From Propionicimonas sp. (lineage in GTDB: Bacteria; Actinomycetota; Actinomycetes; Propionibacteriales; Propionibacteriaceae): 64,000 bases of DNA. Of this stretch, positions 20,807-28,887 are shown piece by piece. The position numbers were made by a program, and so were the translations under genes. A model generated the notes under the pieces. The model was not told the origin of the DNA. It saw only the letters and a program-made list of their open reading frames with translations, and made no database searches. Positions within the stretch are counted from its first letter, which is position 1. Every line of letters begins with the position of its first letter. The stretch lies in assembly GCF_029975155.1 (NCBI RefSeq), contig NZ_JARKPQ010000114.1, positions 1 through 64,000 on the forward strand. Reading direction: 5' to 3'.

Positions 20807-21582
20807 CGGTAGCTCCTCCGCTGGTCGACCGACGGCACGGTGGTGCCCTTGTACTCGATCGGGATGCCACCGAGCGGGTAGTCCTTGCGCTGCGGGTGGC
20901 CGACCCAGTCGTCCGGCATCAGGATCCGGGTGAGGTGCGGGTGGCCGTCGAAGATCACCCCGAACATGTCCCAGGTCTCCCGCTCGTGCCAGTCGGCGGC
21001 CGGGTAGGTGGCCACCACGCTCGGCACGTGCGGATCGGCGTCGGGGCAGGTGGTCTCCACGCGCAGCCGCCGGTTGTGGGTCATCGACTGCAGGTGGTAG
21101 ACGACGTGCAGCTCGGCGCCGGCGTCGTCGGGGTAGTTCACGCCGGAGACCGACGCGCAGAACTCGAACCGCAGCAGGGCGTCGTCGCGCAGCGTCCGCA
21201 TCACCTCGACGACCTTCTCCCGCGGCACGTGGAAGGTCAGCTCGCCCCGGTCGAGGACGACCTTGATGAACGGGTCCGCCACCAGCTCGAGCACGCGGCT
21301 GTAGGCCTGGTCGTACCAGGAGCCGAGCGGCGGCTCGCTCGGGGCGGGCCAGCTCGTGGCACGGACGATCCGGCTGTAGCCCGAGGTGTCGCCGGTGCCC
21401 TCGCTCCACATGCCCCTGCGGACGGGGACGGGCTTCGGCTCCACCGGGACGGCGGGGGTCAGATCCGGCTGCGCGTCCTCGCGCTCGACGCCGGCCTTCG
21501 GGGACGCCTCCGGATCGGTGACCGGCCGGCTGATGGTCTTCTCCTCGCCCGGCACCTGCTTCGGGCCCTGGTCATCGCTCAT
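20803..21582 (-). CDS. nuoC: NADH-quinone oxidoreductase subunit C
   Basis: 30-kDa-type peripheral subunit (259 residues) with the signature [20 protein letters not shown] followed by [21 protein letters not shown]. The first 70 or so residues are a charged, Pro-rich leader (to about [14 protein letters not shown]), longer than in enterobacteria and usual for actinobacteria. It binds NuoD and NuoB. The ATG at 21582 overlaps the nuoB stop. Confidence 0.95.
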
Positions 21583-22136
21583 CGCATGAGGCCCTTCATC
21601 TCGTGGGTGGCGGGGGCGACCAGCGCCGCCTGCTCCGCGGCCTCCCAGGCGTCCAGCTCGTTCTGGGCCATCGGCCGCTTGGCGACGATGTCCTTCTTCA
21701 GCTTGAACATGGCGTCGATCAGCATGTCCGGACGCGGCGGACAGCCGGGCACGTACACGTCCACCGGCACCAGGTGATCGCCACCCTGGACGATCGCGTA
21801 GTTGTTGAACATGCCACCGCTGGAGGCGCACACGCCCATCGCCAGCACCCACTTCGGGTTCGGCATCTGGTCGTAGACCTGGCGCAGGACGGGGGCCATC
21901 TTCTGGCTGATCCGGCCGGAGATGATCATCAGGTCGGCCTGGCGCGGCGAGGCGCGGAACACCTCCTGGCCCCAGCGGCCGGCGTCGAACCGCGGCGCGC
22001 CGTAGGTCATCATCTCAATCGCGCAACAGGCCAGGCCGAAGGTGGCCGGCCACAGCGACGCCTGCCGCATCCAGCCGAACACGCCTTCGAGCGTGGTCAG
22101 CACCACGCCCTGCGGGATCTTGTCCTCAATGCCCAT
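21579..22136 (-). CDS. nuoB: NADH-quinone oxidoreductase subunit B
   Basis: Subunit (185 residues) carrying N2, the last iron-sulfur cluster before the quinone. The tandem cysteines are in [10 protein letters not shown], the third in [13 protein letters not shown] and the fourth in [39 protein letters not shown] is the conserved core between them. The length is usual. It lies 17 bases after nuoA. Confidence 0.96.
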   Translation of the reverse strand: MGIEDKIPQGVVLTTLEGVFGWMRQASLWPATFGLACCAIEMMTYGAPRFDAGRWGQEVFRASPRQADLMIISGRISQKMAPVLRQVYDQMPNPKWVLAMGVCASSGGMFNNYAIVQGGDHLVPVDVYVPGCPPRPDMLIDAMFKLKKDIVAKRPMAQNELDAWEAAEQAALVAPATHEMKGLMR

Positions 22137-22153
22137 ATCTCTGCCCTACCTGC

Positions 22154-22513
22154 TCAGTCCCATTCCAGGCCGCCGCGACGCCACACATAGACGTACGCGA
22201 CGAAGACCGTGGCCATGAACAACACCATCTCGACCAGCGCGAACATGCCCAGCTGCCTGAAGCTCACCGCCCACGGATAGAGGAAGATGGTCTCGATGTC
22301 GAAGACGATGAAGAGCATCGCCACGATGTAGTACTTGATCGGGAACCGGCCGCCGCCCATCGGCTGCGGCGTCGGCTCGATGCCGCACTCGTACGAGCTG
22401 TACTTGACCTTGTTCCAGCGCCGCGGCCCCACGAACGAACTCAGCGTGATCGAGATCGCGAGGAACAGGGCGGCCAGCGCCATGATGCCCAGCAGCGGAA
22501 TGTAGGGGCTCAT
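22154..22513 (-). CDS. nuoA: NADH-quinone oxidoreductase subunit A
   Basis: Three-helix membrane subunit (119 residues) and first of the nuo genes. YSSYECGIEP contains the conserved Cys-Gly-Glu loop near the quinone chamber, and FIVFDIETIFLYPWA carries the conserved acidic residues of helix 2. The ATG at 22513 fits the family length; an earlier ATG would add 34 residues with no counterpart in the family. It begins 43 bases after menJ on the same strand, so menJ may share the transcript. Confidence 0.95.
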   Translation of the reverse strand: MSPYIPLLGIMALAALFLAISITLSSFVGPRRWNKVKYSSYECGIEPTPQPMGGGRFPIKYYIVAMLFIVFDIETIFLYPWAVSFRQLGMFALVEMVLFMATVFVAYVYVWRRGGLEWD

Positions 22514-22556
22514 CGATGTGCCGTTCCCTTCTGCAGCCAGCGTTGCACAGGAGTTG

Positions 22557-23852
22557 TCATGCTGAGGGTGCCACCTTTGCGAGGGTGCTGATGACTTTGT
22601 CCATCCAATCACCATTCCGGGTGTCGTAGAGATGTGCGAGCAGTTTCATCGTGAACCGCATCAGCATGGGCCGCGGGAGACCGTACCGGGTGCACACGTG
22701 CATCACCTGCGGGTGTTCGATCAGGGAGACGAACACCTGCCCGAGCCGGAAGTACCCGCCCCACTCGTCCTTCAACCGGGCCGGGTAGCCACGCAGCGCG
22801 TGCTCGGCGCTGGGGGTGCCGAAACCGCGGAAGTGGGCGTCGGCGATCGCGTCCGCCGCCATCTCGGCCGCCTCCATCGCGTAGGAGATGCCCTCGCCGT
22901 TGAACGGGGAGATCATGCCGCCGGCGTCCCCCACCAGCAGCAGGCCCCGGGTGTAGGCGGGCTGGCGGTTGAAGCTCATCGGGAGCGCCGCGCCCAGGGT
23001 CTGGCCGACCTGGTTGTCCGCGGTGAAGCCCCAATCCGGCGGGGTGTTGGCCAGCCACCGGCCGAACATCTCCCGGTAGTTCAGCTTGGCCGGTTCCGAA
23101 CTGGAGCCGACGGTGCCGAGGCCCACGTTCACGGTGCCGTCGCCCATGCCGAAGATCCAGCCGTAGCCGGGCAGCAGGTTGGACTCCCCCGGCTTGCCGT
23201 CCCACAGTTCCAGCCACGACTCCATGTAGTCGTCGTTCGTGCGCGGGGACGTGAAGTAGGCCCGGACGGCCACGCCCATCGGACGGTCGGTGCGCTTGGC
23301 GAGGCCCATCGCGAGGGCCAGCCGGGCGGAGTTGCCGTCCGCGGCGACCACGACCGGCGCGCGGAAGCGGCGTCCGTCCTTGGTGGTGACGCCGACGATG
23401 CGGTCGGTGCGCTCGTCGATGATCGGGCCGGTGACGTTCGTCTCCTCGTAGAGCCGCGCACCGCCGTCGACGGCCCGGTCGGCGAGGATCTTGTCGAACT
23501 GCGCGCGGGCGCGGACGAGGCCGTACGGCGGGAACTCGGCCAGCTCAGGCCAGGGCAGTTCGAACGGCTCGGTGCGGCCGCCGTAGACCCGCAGGCCCTT
23601 GTTGCGCACCCAGCCGGACTCCTCGCTGGTGTCGATGCCGAGCCGGATCAGCTGCTTGACCGCCCGCGGGGTGAGGCCGTCGCCACACACCTTCTCGCGG
23701 GGGAACTTCGCCTTCTCCAGCAGGACGACGTCGAGTCCGCGATCGGCGAGGTGGGCGGCGGCGGCGGAACCGCCGGGCCCGGCGCCGACCACGACGACAT
23801 CGGCTTCGACATCCTCGCCGGCGGCCGGGTCGGCCGGCATCGGCTCGGACAT
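22557..23852 (-). CDS. menJ: Geranylgeranyl reductase family flavoprotein, probable menaquinone reductase MenJ
   Basis: FAD-dependent oxidoreductase (431 residues) of the geranylgeranyl reductase family. In mycobacteria the relative next to a polyprenyl synthase gene, MenJ, saturates the beta-isoprene unit of menaquinone. The N-terminal FAD motif is VVVGAGPGGSAAAAHLADRG; the family's P.EKVCGDGLTPR motif appears as KFPREKVCGDGLTPRAV. The second FAD contact is LLLVGDAGGMISPFNGEGI, and YGWIFGMGDGTVNVGLG is also typical. The position directly before nuoA, with menF diverging upstream, supports the menaquinone role; archaeal-type lipid reduction is less likely here. A TAGACT -10-like box lies at 23888-23893. 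Confidence 0.85.
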   Translation of the reverse strand: MSEPMPADPAAGEDVEADVVVVGAGPGGSAAAAHLADRGLDVVLLEKAKFPREKVCGDGLTPRAVKQLIRLGIDTSEESGWVRNKGLRVYGGRTEPFELPWPELAEFPPYGLVRARAQFDKILADRAVDGGARLYEETNVTGPIIDERTDRIVGVTTKDGRRFRAPVVVAADGNSARLALAMGLAKRTDRPMGVAVRAYFTSPRTNDDYMESWLELWDGKPGESNLLPGYGWIFGMGDGTVNVGLGTVGSSSEPAKLNYREMFGRWLANTPPDWGFTADNQVGQTLGAALPMSFNRQPAYTRGLLLVGDAGGMISPFNGEGISYAMEAAEMAADAIADAHFRGFGTPSAEHALRGYPARLKDEWGGYFRLGQVFVSLIEHPQVMHVCTRYGLPRPMLMRFTMKLLAHLYDTRNGDWMDKVISTLAKVAPSA

Positions 23853-23952
23853 GGGCTCTCCTGCGGTACTGCTCGGGGACTCCCGTCAGTCTAGGCAAAA
23901 CACCTCGGCAGGGCTATTTGGCGCCCCGGGACGACGAAGCTGATCCAGCGGC

Positions 23953-23958
23953 TATCCT
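23953..23958 (+). promoter_or_regulatory. Leaderless -10 box (TATCCT) of menF
   Basis: TATCCT ends 6 bases before the GTG of menF. With a start point about 7 bases downstream of a -10 box, transcription would begin at or next to the GTG. There is no Shine-Dalgarno sequence ahead of this start, which fits a leaderless message. Confidence 0.5.
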
Positions 23959-23964
23959 GCCAGC

Positions 23965-25230
23965 GTGATTCACCACCCGCCGGGGCCGCAGTGGCGCGCG
24001 ACCACCGTGGCCATCGAGGATCCCGGCGACCTCGCGGCGTACCTGCCGCCGTCCGGAGGGCATGCGTGGCTGCGCAGGGGCGACGGGATGGTCGGGATCG
24101 GCGAGGTCGCCCGGTTCGAGGCCGGCACCATCGCCGAGGCGGATGAGTGGTGGCAGGACGTGTGCTCGCGGATCGAGCAGGAGACCGAGCTGCCGGAATG
24201 CTGCGGCACGGGTCCGATCGCGTTCGCCTCGTTCGTCTTCGACCCCGCGCACTCGGCCCAGCGCTCCGTCGTGATCGTCCCCCGGCTGGTGATCGGCCGG
24301 CGCAAGGGCCTCACCTGGCTCACGTCCCTCGGCAACGCCCGCGACCGAGGCGCGACCATGCCGTCGGTCCATCCGGCGCCGGCCGCCACCCGTGGTGCGC
24401 AGCCGGTCGGGGAAAGCCTCGGCAGGGACGCGTGGCAGGGCATCGTCGAGGCGGCGGTGGAGCGGATCGCCAGGGGCGAGGTGGACAAGGTCGTCCTCGC
24501 CAGGGCGGTGACCCTCGCCGCGGAGGAGCAGCTCGACCCGCGATCGCTGGTGGTCCGGCTGGCCGAGCGGTACCCCACGTGCTGGACCTACCACGTGGAG
24601 GGCCTGGTCGGCGCGTCCCCGGAGATGCTGATCCGGCGGGAGGGCGGCCTGGCGACGTCCCGGGTGCTGGCCGGAACGATCCGCCGGAACGGCGGCGAGG
24701 AGCTGGACCTGAAGCTCGCTCACGCGCTGGCCAGATCGGGCAAGAACCTGATCGAGCACGAACTCGCCGTCGAATCGGTCGCGCACGCGCTGGAGCCGTT
24801 CTGCTCGGGCATGAACGTGCCGGACGCGCCGTACGTGCTGGAGCTGCCCAACGTCCTGCACCTGGCCTCGGACGTGACCGCCGTCGCCCACCCGGACGTG
24901 AGCGTCCTGCGGCTGGCCGGTGAGCTGCATCCGTCCGCCGCGGTGTGCGGCACGCCGACACCGGTCGCGCGCGAACTGATCGCGGAACTCGAACACCTCG
25001 ACCGGGGCCGGTACTCGGGACCGGTCGGCTGGCTGGACTCCTCCGGGGACGGCGAGTTCGCGATCGCCCTGCGCTGTGGCCTGATCGACCCCGTCGATTC
25101 CGGCCGGATCACCCTCTACGCCGGCTGCGGGATCGTGGCCGAGTCCGATCCCGCCGAGGAGTTCGCCGAGACCGAGGCGAAGCTGCTGCCCATGCTGGAG
25201 GCGCTCGGCGTCCCGACGCCGCGACACTGA
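23965..25230 (+). CDS. menF: Isochorismate synthase
   Basis: Chorismate-utilising enzyme (421 residues) that isomerises chorismate to isochorismate, the first committed step to menaquinone. The C-terminal chorismate-binding fold is complete: GEVDKVVLARAVTL, then LAGTIRRNGGEELD, NLIEHELAVE, GELHPSAAVCGTPTPVA, YSGPVGW, and FAIALRCGLI...LYAGCGIVAESDPAEEF. These agree with MenF/DhbC/EntC rather than anthranilate synthase. The GTG start lies 6 bases after a TATCCT box and has no Shine-Dalgarno. It diverges from menJ, which favours menaquinone; a siderophore role (DhbC-like) cannot be excluded, since an iron operon is in the same window, but no other catecholate genes are seen. Confidence 0.9.
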   Translation: MIHHPPGPQWRATTVAIEDPGDLAAYLPPSGGHAWLRRGDGMVGIGEVARFEAGTIAEADEWWQDVCSRIEQETELPECCGTGPIAFASFVFDPAHSAQRSVVIVPRLVIGRRKGLTWLTSLGNARDRGATMPSVHPAPAATRGAQPVGESLGRDAWQGIVEAAVERIARGEVDKVVLARAVTLAAEEQLDPRSLVVRLAERYPTCWTYHVEGLVGASPEMLIRREGGLATSRVLAGTIRRNGGEELDLKLAHALARSGKNLIEHELAVESVAHALEPFCSGMNVPDAPYVLELPNVLHLASDVTAVAHPDVSVLRLAGELHPSAAVCGTPTPVARELIAELEHLDRGRYSGPVGWLDSSGDGEFAIALRCGLIDPVDSGRITLYAGCGIVAESDPAEEFAETEAKLLPMLEALGVPTPRH

Positions 25231-25260
25231 GGCGGTCTGCCGGCGTAAGGCGCGTCCCCA

Positions 25261-26538
25261 TCAGAGGTGAACGAAGCGCCGACCGGGCCTCGATCGGGCG
25301 GACGCCGTGGCGCAGCGTGCATCCCGCGGACGGCGCCGGGCGGCCAGCGCGAATCGCAGTCTGGTCAAATCAGCGTCCAGGATCCGCAGGCGGGAGATCC
25401 GGAGGGAGCCCGCATCCATTGAGGCGAGCCAGGACAGCACGCCGCCGGCAGCGATACCCAGCGACACGACGGCCAGACAGACGAGCTCGACGTAGGCCAG
25501 CGCTCGCGTCGCCGGGAGGGACGACTCGCCCCAGGCAACGAGGAGCGGCCAGAACACGAGCTGAGCACTCACCAGGCCCAGCCCCGCCAGCCACCAACCT
25601 CGGGACCACCGGAACCAGACATCGCACCTCCTCAGCAGGAAGTGTGCGCCCACGCACACAAGGCCGGGCACCGCCAACAGGTACCAGGGCGCCGGGCGGG
25701 CCGTGGTCTCCGCGGGATCGATCAGCCACATCGTGAGCAGGGCAAGCGGCACCGGTGCGGTCGCCAGGAGCGTGACCGGGTGCACGGCCAGGTCACTTCT
25801 CGTGGTCGCCCGGCCACGCCGCGACCGCGCCAGGACTGCCGACAGCGCGAGCAGGAGGACGATCAGCCCTATCCAGAAGGGACGCTGGTCGTAACTCGCC
25901 GAGACGAACCCCAGTGCGGCGAACGCTGGCCCCACCACACTGGTCAGGAACCAGGCCACCGGCAAGGAGGAAGCCGGACCGGTGCGCCTCGCGCCGTCGC
26001 CCGCCAACTGCCGTTGCAGCGACTCCAGCCTCGCGATGTCCTGGTGCAGCGCGGCCAGCCCACGAGTGAGCTCCAGTCTGAGGTCGGTGAGGGCCATCAA
26101 CCCGGAACAGGTCAGGGCCGCGACGATGGCCAGCGTGAGTCCCCACACCGACCATGCCGCCCACAGCAGAGGGACGAGCGACCATGCGAAGGCCGCGCAC
26201 GTGACCGCCAGCACGGCGAGCGCCATCGTCAGCACCTGATAGGCGAGGTCGCGCCACGGCTCAAACCCGTCGCTGCCCAGAACGACCGCGACCCCGAGGA
26301 ACAGCGAGGCCGGGATCAGGACCGCGCTGAACACCGCGGCGACGGGATCCCAGCCGTTCGCGACCGACCCGTACCACCATTCCCTCCAGACCGCCAACGG
26401 GTCCCGCAAGAAGATATCGCTCGACAGCCCGGTCCTGGCGGTCGCGAATTCCGCCGCCAAGAGCAGGGTGATGACCGCGGAGCGGACGATGGCCCAGGTG
26501 ACCACAGCACGCACAGACTGATTGCCGGCTTTGCTCAT
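25261..26538 (-). CDS. Polytopic membrane protein of unknown function
   Basis: I do not recognise this protein (425 residues). About ten hydrophobic segments are visible, two near the N-terminus, two around residues 90-145, and six in the second half. They are broken by a charged heptad-like stretch (about residues 150-180, TDLRLELTRGLAALHQDIARLESL) that may form a coiled coil. The C-terminus is a basic, Arg-rich tail of some 30 residues. The start is supported by TACGGT (reverse strand, 26545-26550) 6 bases before the ATG, as for leaderless messages. It converges on menF and diverges from a small membrane protein gene, with no operon partner. No catalytic motif was seen. Confidence 0.65.
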   Translation of the reverse strand: MSKAGNQSVRAVVTWAIVRSAVITLLLAAEFATARTGLSSDIFLRDPLAVWREWWYGSVANGWDPVAAVFSAVLIPASLFLGVAVVLGSDGFEPWRDLAYQVLTMALAVLAVTCAAFAWSLVPLLWAAWSVWGLTLAIVAALTCSGLMALTDLRLELTRGLAALHQDIARLESLQRQLAGDGARRTGPASSLPVAWFLTSVVGPAFAALGFVSASYDQRPFWIGLIVLLLALSAVLARSRRGRATTRSDLAVHPVTLLATAPVPLALLTMWLIDPAETTARPAPWYLLAVPGLVCVGAHFLLRRCDVWFRWSRGWWLAGLGLVSAQLVFWPLLVAWGESSLPATRALAYVELVCLAVVSLGIAAGGVLSWLASMDAGSLRISRLRILDADLTRLRFALAARRRPRDARCATASARSRPGRRFVHL

Positions 26539-26544
26539 GCAACG

Positions 26545-26550
26545 ACCGTA
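26545..26550 (-). promoter_or_regulatory. Leaderless -10 box (TACGGT)
   Basis: Read on the minus strand, TACGGT ends 6 bases before the ATG at 26538. This matches the TANNNT-plus-6-or-7 layout seen at several genes in the window. Confidence 0.45.
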
Positions 26551-26681
26551 GGCATGACCACTGACACCAGATCTCCTTGCGCCCAGCCGTCGGTCGTCGA
26601 GGACGAGCTCCCCCCCGCCACGCGGCCTCGTACCTCGCGGGACCTAGGGCCGCGCCGGCAGACGACTGAAGAGAAGGGAAC

Positions 26682-26687
26682 TAGGCT
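26682..26687 (+). promoter_or_regulatory. Leaderless -10 box (TAGGCT)
   Basis: TAGGCT ends 7 bases before the ATG at 26695. It supports that start for the short protein and places two divergent promoters in the 156-base gap between 26538 and 26695. Confidence 0.45.
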
Positions 26688-26694
26688 TCCCGGT

Positions 26695-27027
26695 ATGAGC
26701 AGTGCCGACTTCCGGGAGCCGACCAACGACGAGCTGTGGGCTCAGCCGCCGACAGGCGTGCCGCAGAGGCCCGCGCCGCATGCGGTCACCCCGGTGCCGC
26801 AGCCTCCGCTGCCGATGCCGGTCCACCACGCGCCGCCGCCTGCGGTCCAGCAGCGTCCGGACCGGACCGCGTTCGTGCTGGCCATCGTGTCGATGGCGCT
26901 CGGGATTCCGCTCAGTGCGATCGCCAGCGGCACGGCAGGACTGCCCGGACTGCTCGTCGCCTGGGTCGGCATCGTCCTGGTCAACGTCGTCTACAGCTGG
27001 AGTCACCGAAACGGGCCCCGTCCCTGA
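26695..27027 (+). CDS. Small proline-rich membrane protein, unknown
   Basis: A 110-residue protein with a Pro-rich, cytoplasmic-looking N-terminal half (about residues 15-60, many PP and QP pairs) and two hydrophobic segments near the C-terminus (FVLAIVSMALGIPLSAIASG and LPGLLVAWVGIVLVNVVYSW). The layout resembles actinobacterial DUF4190-like small membrane proteins, though I cannot assign it to that family. The ATG follows a TAGGCT box by 7 bases. An upstream extension in the same frame reads antisense to the neighbouring membrane protein gene and was rejected. It stands alone, with no partner gene in the same direction nearby. Confidence 0.6.
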   Translation: MSSADFREPTNDELWAQPPTGVPQRPAPHAVTPVPQPPLPMPVHHAPPPAVQQRPDRTAFVLAIVSMALGIPLSAIASGTAGLPGLLVAWVGIVLVNVVYSWSHRNGPRP

Positions 27028-27116
27028 TGCGGCCGTGATCCTGTCGACCGCCCTCGACGACCAGCGGCTGCGCAACGAGATCTGCTGGTCGGCCTTCGTC
27101 GGCTGAACCGTGGTTC

Positions 27117-27197
27117 TTCTGCCCCGGGGAACTTCTGACCCGGGCCAGAACTGCGCTGTCCCGACTCATTGTCCGCACCTGCTGACGGACGAACAAT
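27117..27197 (+). promoter_or_regulatory. Candidate operator and promoter of the glycerol facilitator gene
   Basis: TTCTGMCCCGGG occurs twice, at 27117-27128 and 27133-27144, 16 bases apart; the second is half of an 18-base near-palindrome (27133-27150, TTCTG...CAGAA, two mismatches). Downstream, TTGTCC (27169-27174) and AACAAT (27192-27197) are 17 bases apart and could be a -35/-10 pair. The rest of the 27028-27301 gap shows no gene. The regulator is unknown. Confidence 0.35.
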
Positions 27198-27301
27198 CGA
27201 GGTGATCCTCGTGCCCGTCGGGGCACTCTCCGCGGATCCACATACCTGATCGAGTCCTCGGTGCGCGGAGACCCACCCTGGACGTGGGAGGAGCGTCTCA
27301 T

Positions 27302-28282
27302 ATGAGCGAGACCACGGTCTCGGCCCGGCCGGCACAGCGGAGCCGGGAGCGGAACGGCAGTGGACTCAAGCAACTCGGCGGGCTCTGGGGAGAGTTGCTC
27401 GCCGAGTTCCTGGGCACTTTCGTGCTGATCAGTTTCGGGGACGGCGTCGTCGCCATGGCGGTCGCGGCGCTGCCCGGCTCCGGCCGGACGGCGAACGCCA
27501 CGACGATCTTCGCCGCGGCCGGCGACTGGCTGTTGATCACGTGGGGATGGGCGCTGGCCGTCGCGATGGGTGTCTACGTCGCCGGCGGCGTCAGCGGCGC
27601 CCATCTCAACCCCGCCGTCACCCTCGCGCTCGCCGTGCGCCGCACGTTCGCCTGGGTGAAGGTGGTGCCCTACATGATCGCCCAGGTGGTGGGCGCCTTC
27701 GTCGGGGCCGCCCTGGTCTACCTCGTCTACGTCAACGCGATCGATGCGTTCAACACCGCCTCGGGGACGACCCGCGCCGCGCCCGGCGGTCTGGCCACCT
27801 ACTCGATCTTCGCCACCTTCCCCGCGCCGTACTTCGGCGGCAGCAGCCTCGGTCCACTGGTCGACCAGATCGTCGGCACGGCCTTCCTGCTGATGCTGAT
27901 CATGGCCATCGGCGACCTGCGCAACACCGCGGTGAAGGCCAACCTGGGCCCGCTGCTGGTCGGGTTCGCCGTCGCCGCCATCGGCATGTCGTTCGGCGCG
28001 AACGCCGGCTACGCGATCAACCCCGCCCGTGACTTCGGGCCGCGGCTGTTCGCCTGGCTGGCCGGCTGGGGCCAGACCGCGCTGCCCGGGACAATTCCGG
28101 GCCAGTTCAGCTGGTACTTCTGGGTGCCGATCGTCGGGCCGCTGATCGGCGGCGTCGTCGGCGTCCTGCTCTACGACTGGTTCATCGGCAACGTGCTCAA
28201 CGCGCGTGCCCGGCTGGCGGAGAACCCCGAGGTGGGCCGGCTCCCCGAGGCGGACGCCCCGGGCACAGCCGCGGAGGAGTAG
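27302..28282 (+). CDS. glpF: Glycerol facilitator / aquaporin (MIP family)
   Basis: Six-helix MIP channel (326 residues) for glycerol and related small polyols. Both pore motifs are complete: HLNPAVTLALAV (about residue 100) and AINPARDFGPRLF (about residue 240). The Asp after the second NPA (NPARD) is the mark of the glycerol-conducting subgroup. The ATG at 27302 is preceded by GGGAGGAG. A hydrophilic N-terminal leader of about 30 residues and an acidic C-terminal tail lie outside the fold. No glpK or glpD is adjacent, so the physiological partner is not shown by context. Confidence 0.92.
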   Translation: MSETTVSARPAQRSRERNGSGLKQLGGLWGELLAEFLGTFVLISFGDGVVAMAVAALPGSGRTANATTIFAAAGDWLLITWGWALAVAMGVYVAGGVSGAHLNPAVTLALAVRRTFAWVKVVPYMIAQVVGAFVGAALVYLVYVNAIDAFNTASGTTRAAPGGLATYSIFATFPAPYFGGSSLGPLVDQIVGTAFLLMLIMAIGDLRNTAVKANLGPLLVGFAVAAIGMSFGANAGYAINPARDFGPRLFAWLAGWGQTALPGTIPGQFSWYFWVPIVGPLIGGVVGVLLYDWFIGNVLNARARLAENPEVGRLPEADAPGTAAEE

Positions 28283-28301
28283 GCAGCCGGGAGACACAGG
28301 G

Positions 28302-28386
28302 GGTCTCGACAGGCTCGACCAGCGGTTGAGCGGGTGCGGTGGGCCCTTCGTGACACTCGCTAACGCTCGCTCCTCAGGGAACGATG
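28302..28386. repeat. Dispersed repeat copies, including 44-base direct repeat (copy 1)
   Basis: 28302-28328 is a copy of the GTCTCGACARGCTCGAC element, identical over 27 bases to the one inside nuoG. 28343-28386 is a 44-base element (starts GCCCTTCGTGACACTCGC, ends GGGAACGATG) present again with one mismatch at 30387-30430 in the same orientation. The two copies bracket the VOC and 13E12 genes. This fills most of the gap before 28428. Confidence 0.8.
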
Positions 28387-28427
28387 AGGTGCTTACTCGG
28401 AGAAGTGTTGTCGGCGGGCGGCGCGGG

Positions 28428-28802
28428 TCAGGGTCTGGGCAGGGCGACCGCGAGGACGTGGCCGTCGGGGTCCAGCGCGTAGCCGACGGTTTCGCCCCAC
28501 GAGCGTGGCGCCAGATCGCTGAGCAGACGGCCGCCGGCGGTGGCGGCGCGAGCGAGCAGGGCGGCGGCATCGGGGCGGCGCAGGTAGAGCTCGCACTGCT
28601 GTCCGCTCCCGGGCTCGACCGCTTGGCCGAGCAGGACGGCGATGTCGGCCTGCGGCATCAGTCCCAGCAGCGCGCCACCGAGATCGAACTCGGTCATGCC
28701 GGGGACATCGAGCACCGGATCCTGGGCCAGCACCGAGGTATAGAACTCTGCCGCCCGAGCCTGGTCGGCCACGTAGAGGATGAACTCCGGCAGCGCGCTC
28801 AT
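28428..28802 (-). CDS. VOC-family (glyoxalase/bleomycin-resistance fold) protein
   Basis: Small single-domain protein (124 residues) of the vicinal-oxygen-chelate superfamily. It opens with a beta-strand-helix pair FILYVADQARAAEFYTSVLAQDPVL, has LGLMPQADIAVLL in the middle, and ends with the usual VGYALDPDGHVLAVA, where D.DGH.L is the typical closing motif. The ATG at 28802 is the natural fold start; a long N-terminal extension in the same frame overlaps the 13E12 gene and is not protein-like. Ligand and reaction are unknown; related proteins are dioxygenases, isomerases or antibiotic-binding proteins. It lies downstream of the 13E12 gene on the same strand. Confidence 0.8.
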   Translation of the reverse strand: MSALPEFILYVADQARAAEFYTSVLAQDPVLDVPGMTEFDLGGALLGLMPQADIAVLLGQAVEPGSGQQCELYLRRPDAAALLARAATAGGRLLSDLAPRSWGETVGYALDPDGHVLAVALPRP

Positions 28803-28887
28803 GGCGCCCACTGTGGCGTGGGCACGAGTATCGCGGCAAGTCGGGCGCGGCGGCGCACGTCGGGGCGCTCGCTCCTCAGGGACTTGG

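Noticed and set aside
23965-25230. Siderophore-specific isochorismate synthase (DhbC/EntC)
   Set aside because: The fold cannot tell the two apart, but menJ, nuo and the polyprenyl synthase are the neighbours and no other catecholate gene is seen, so menaquinone is the better call.
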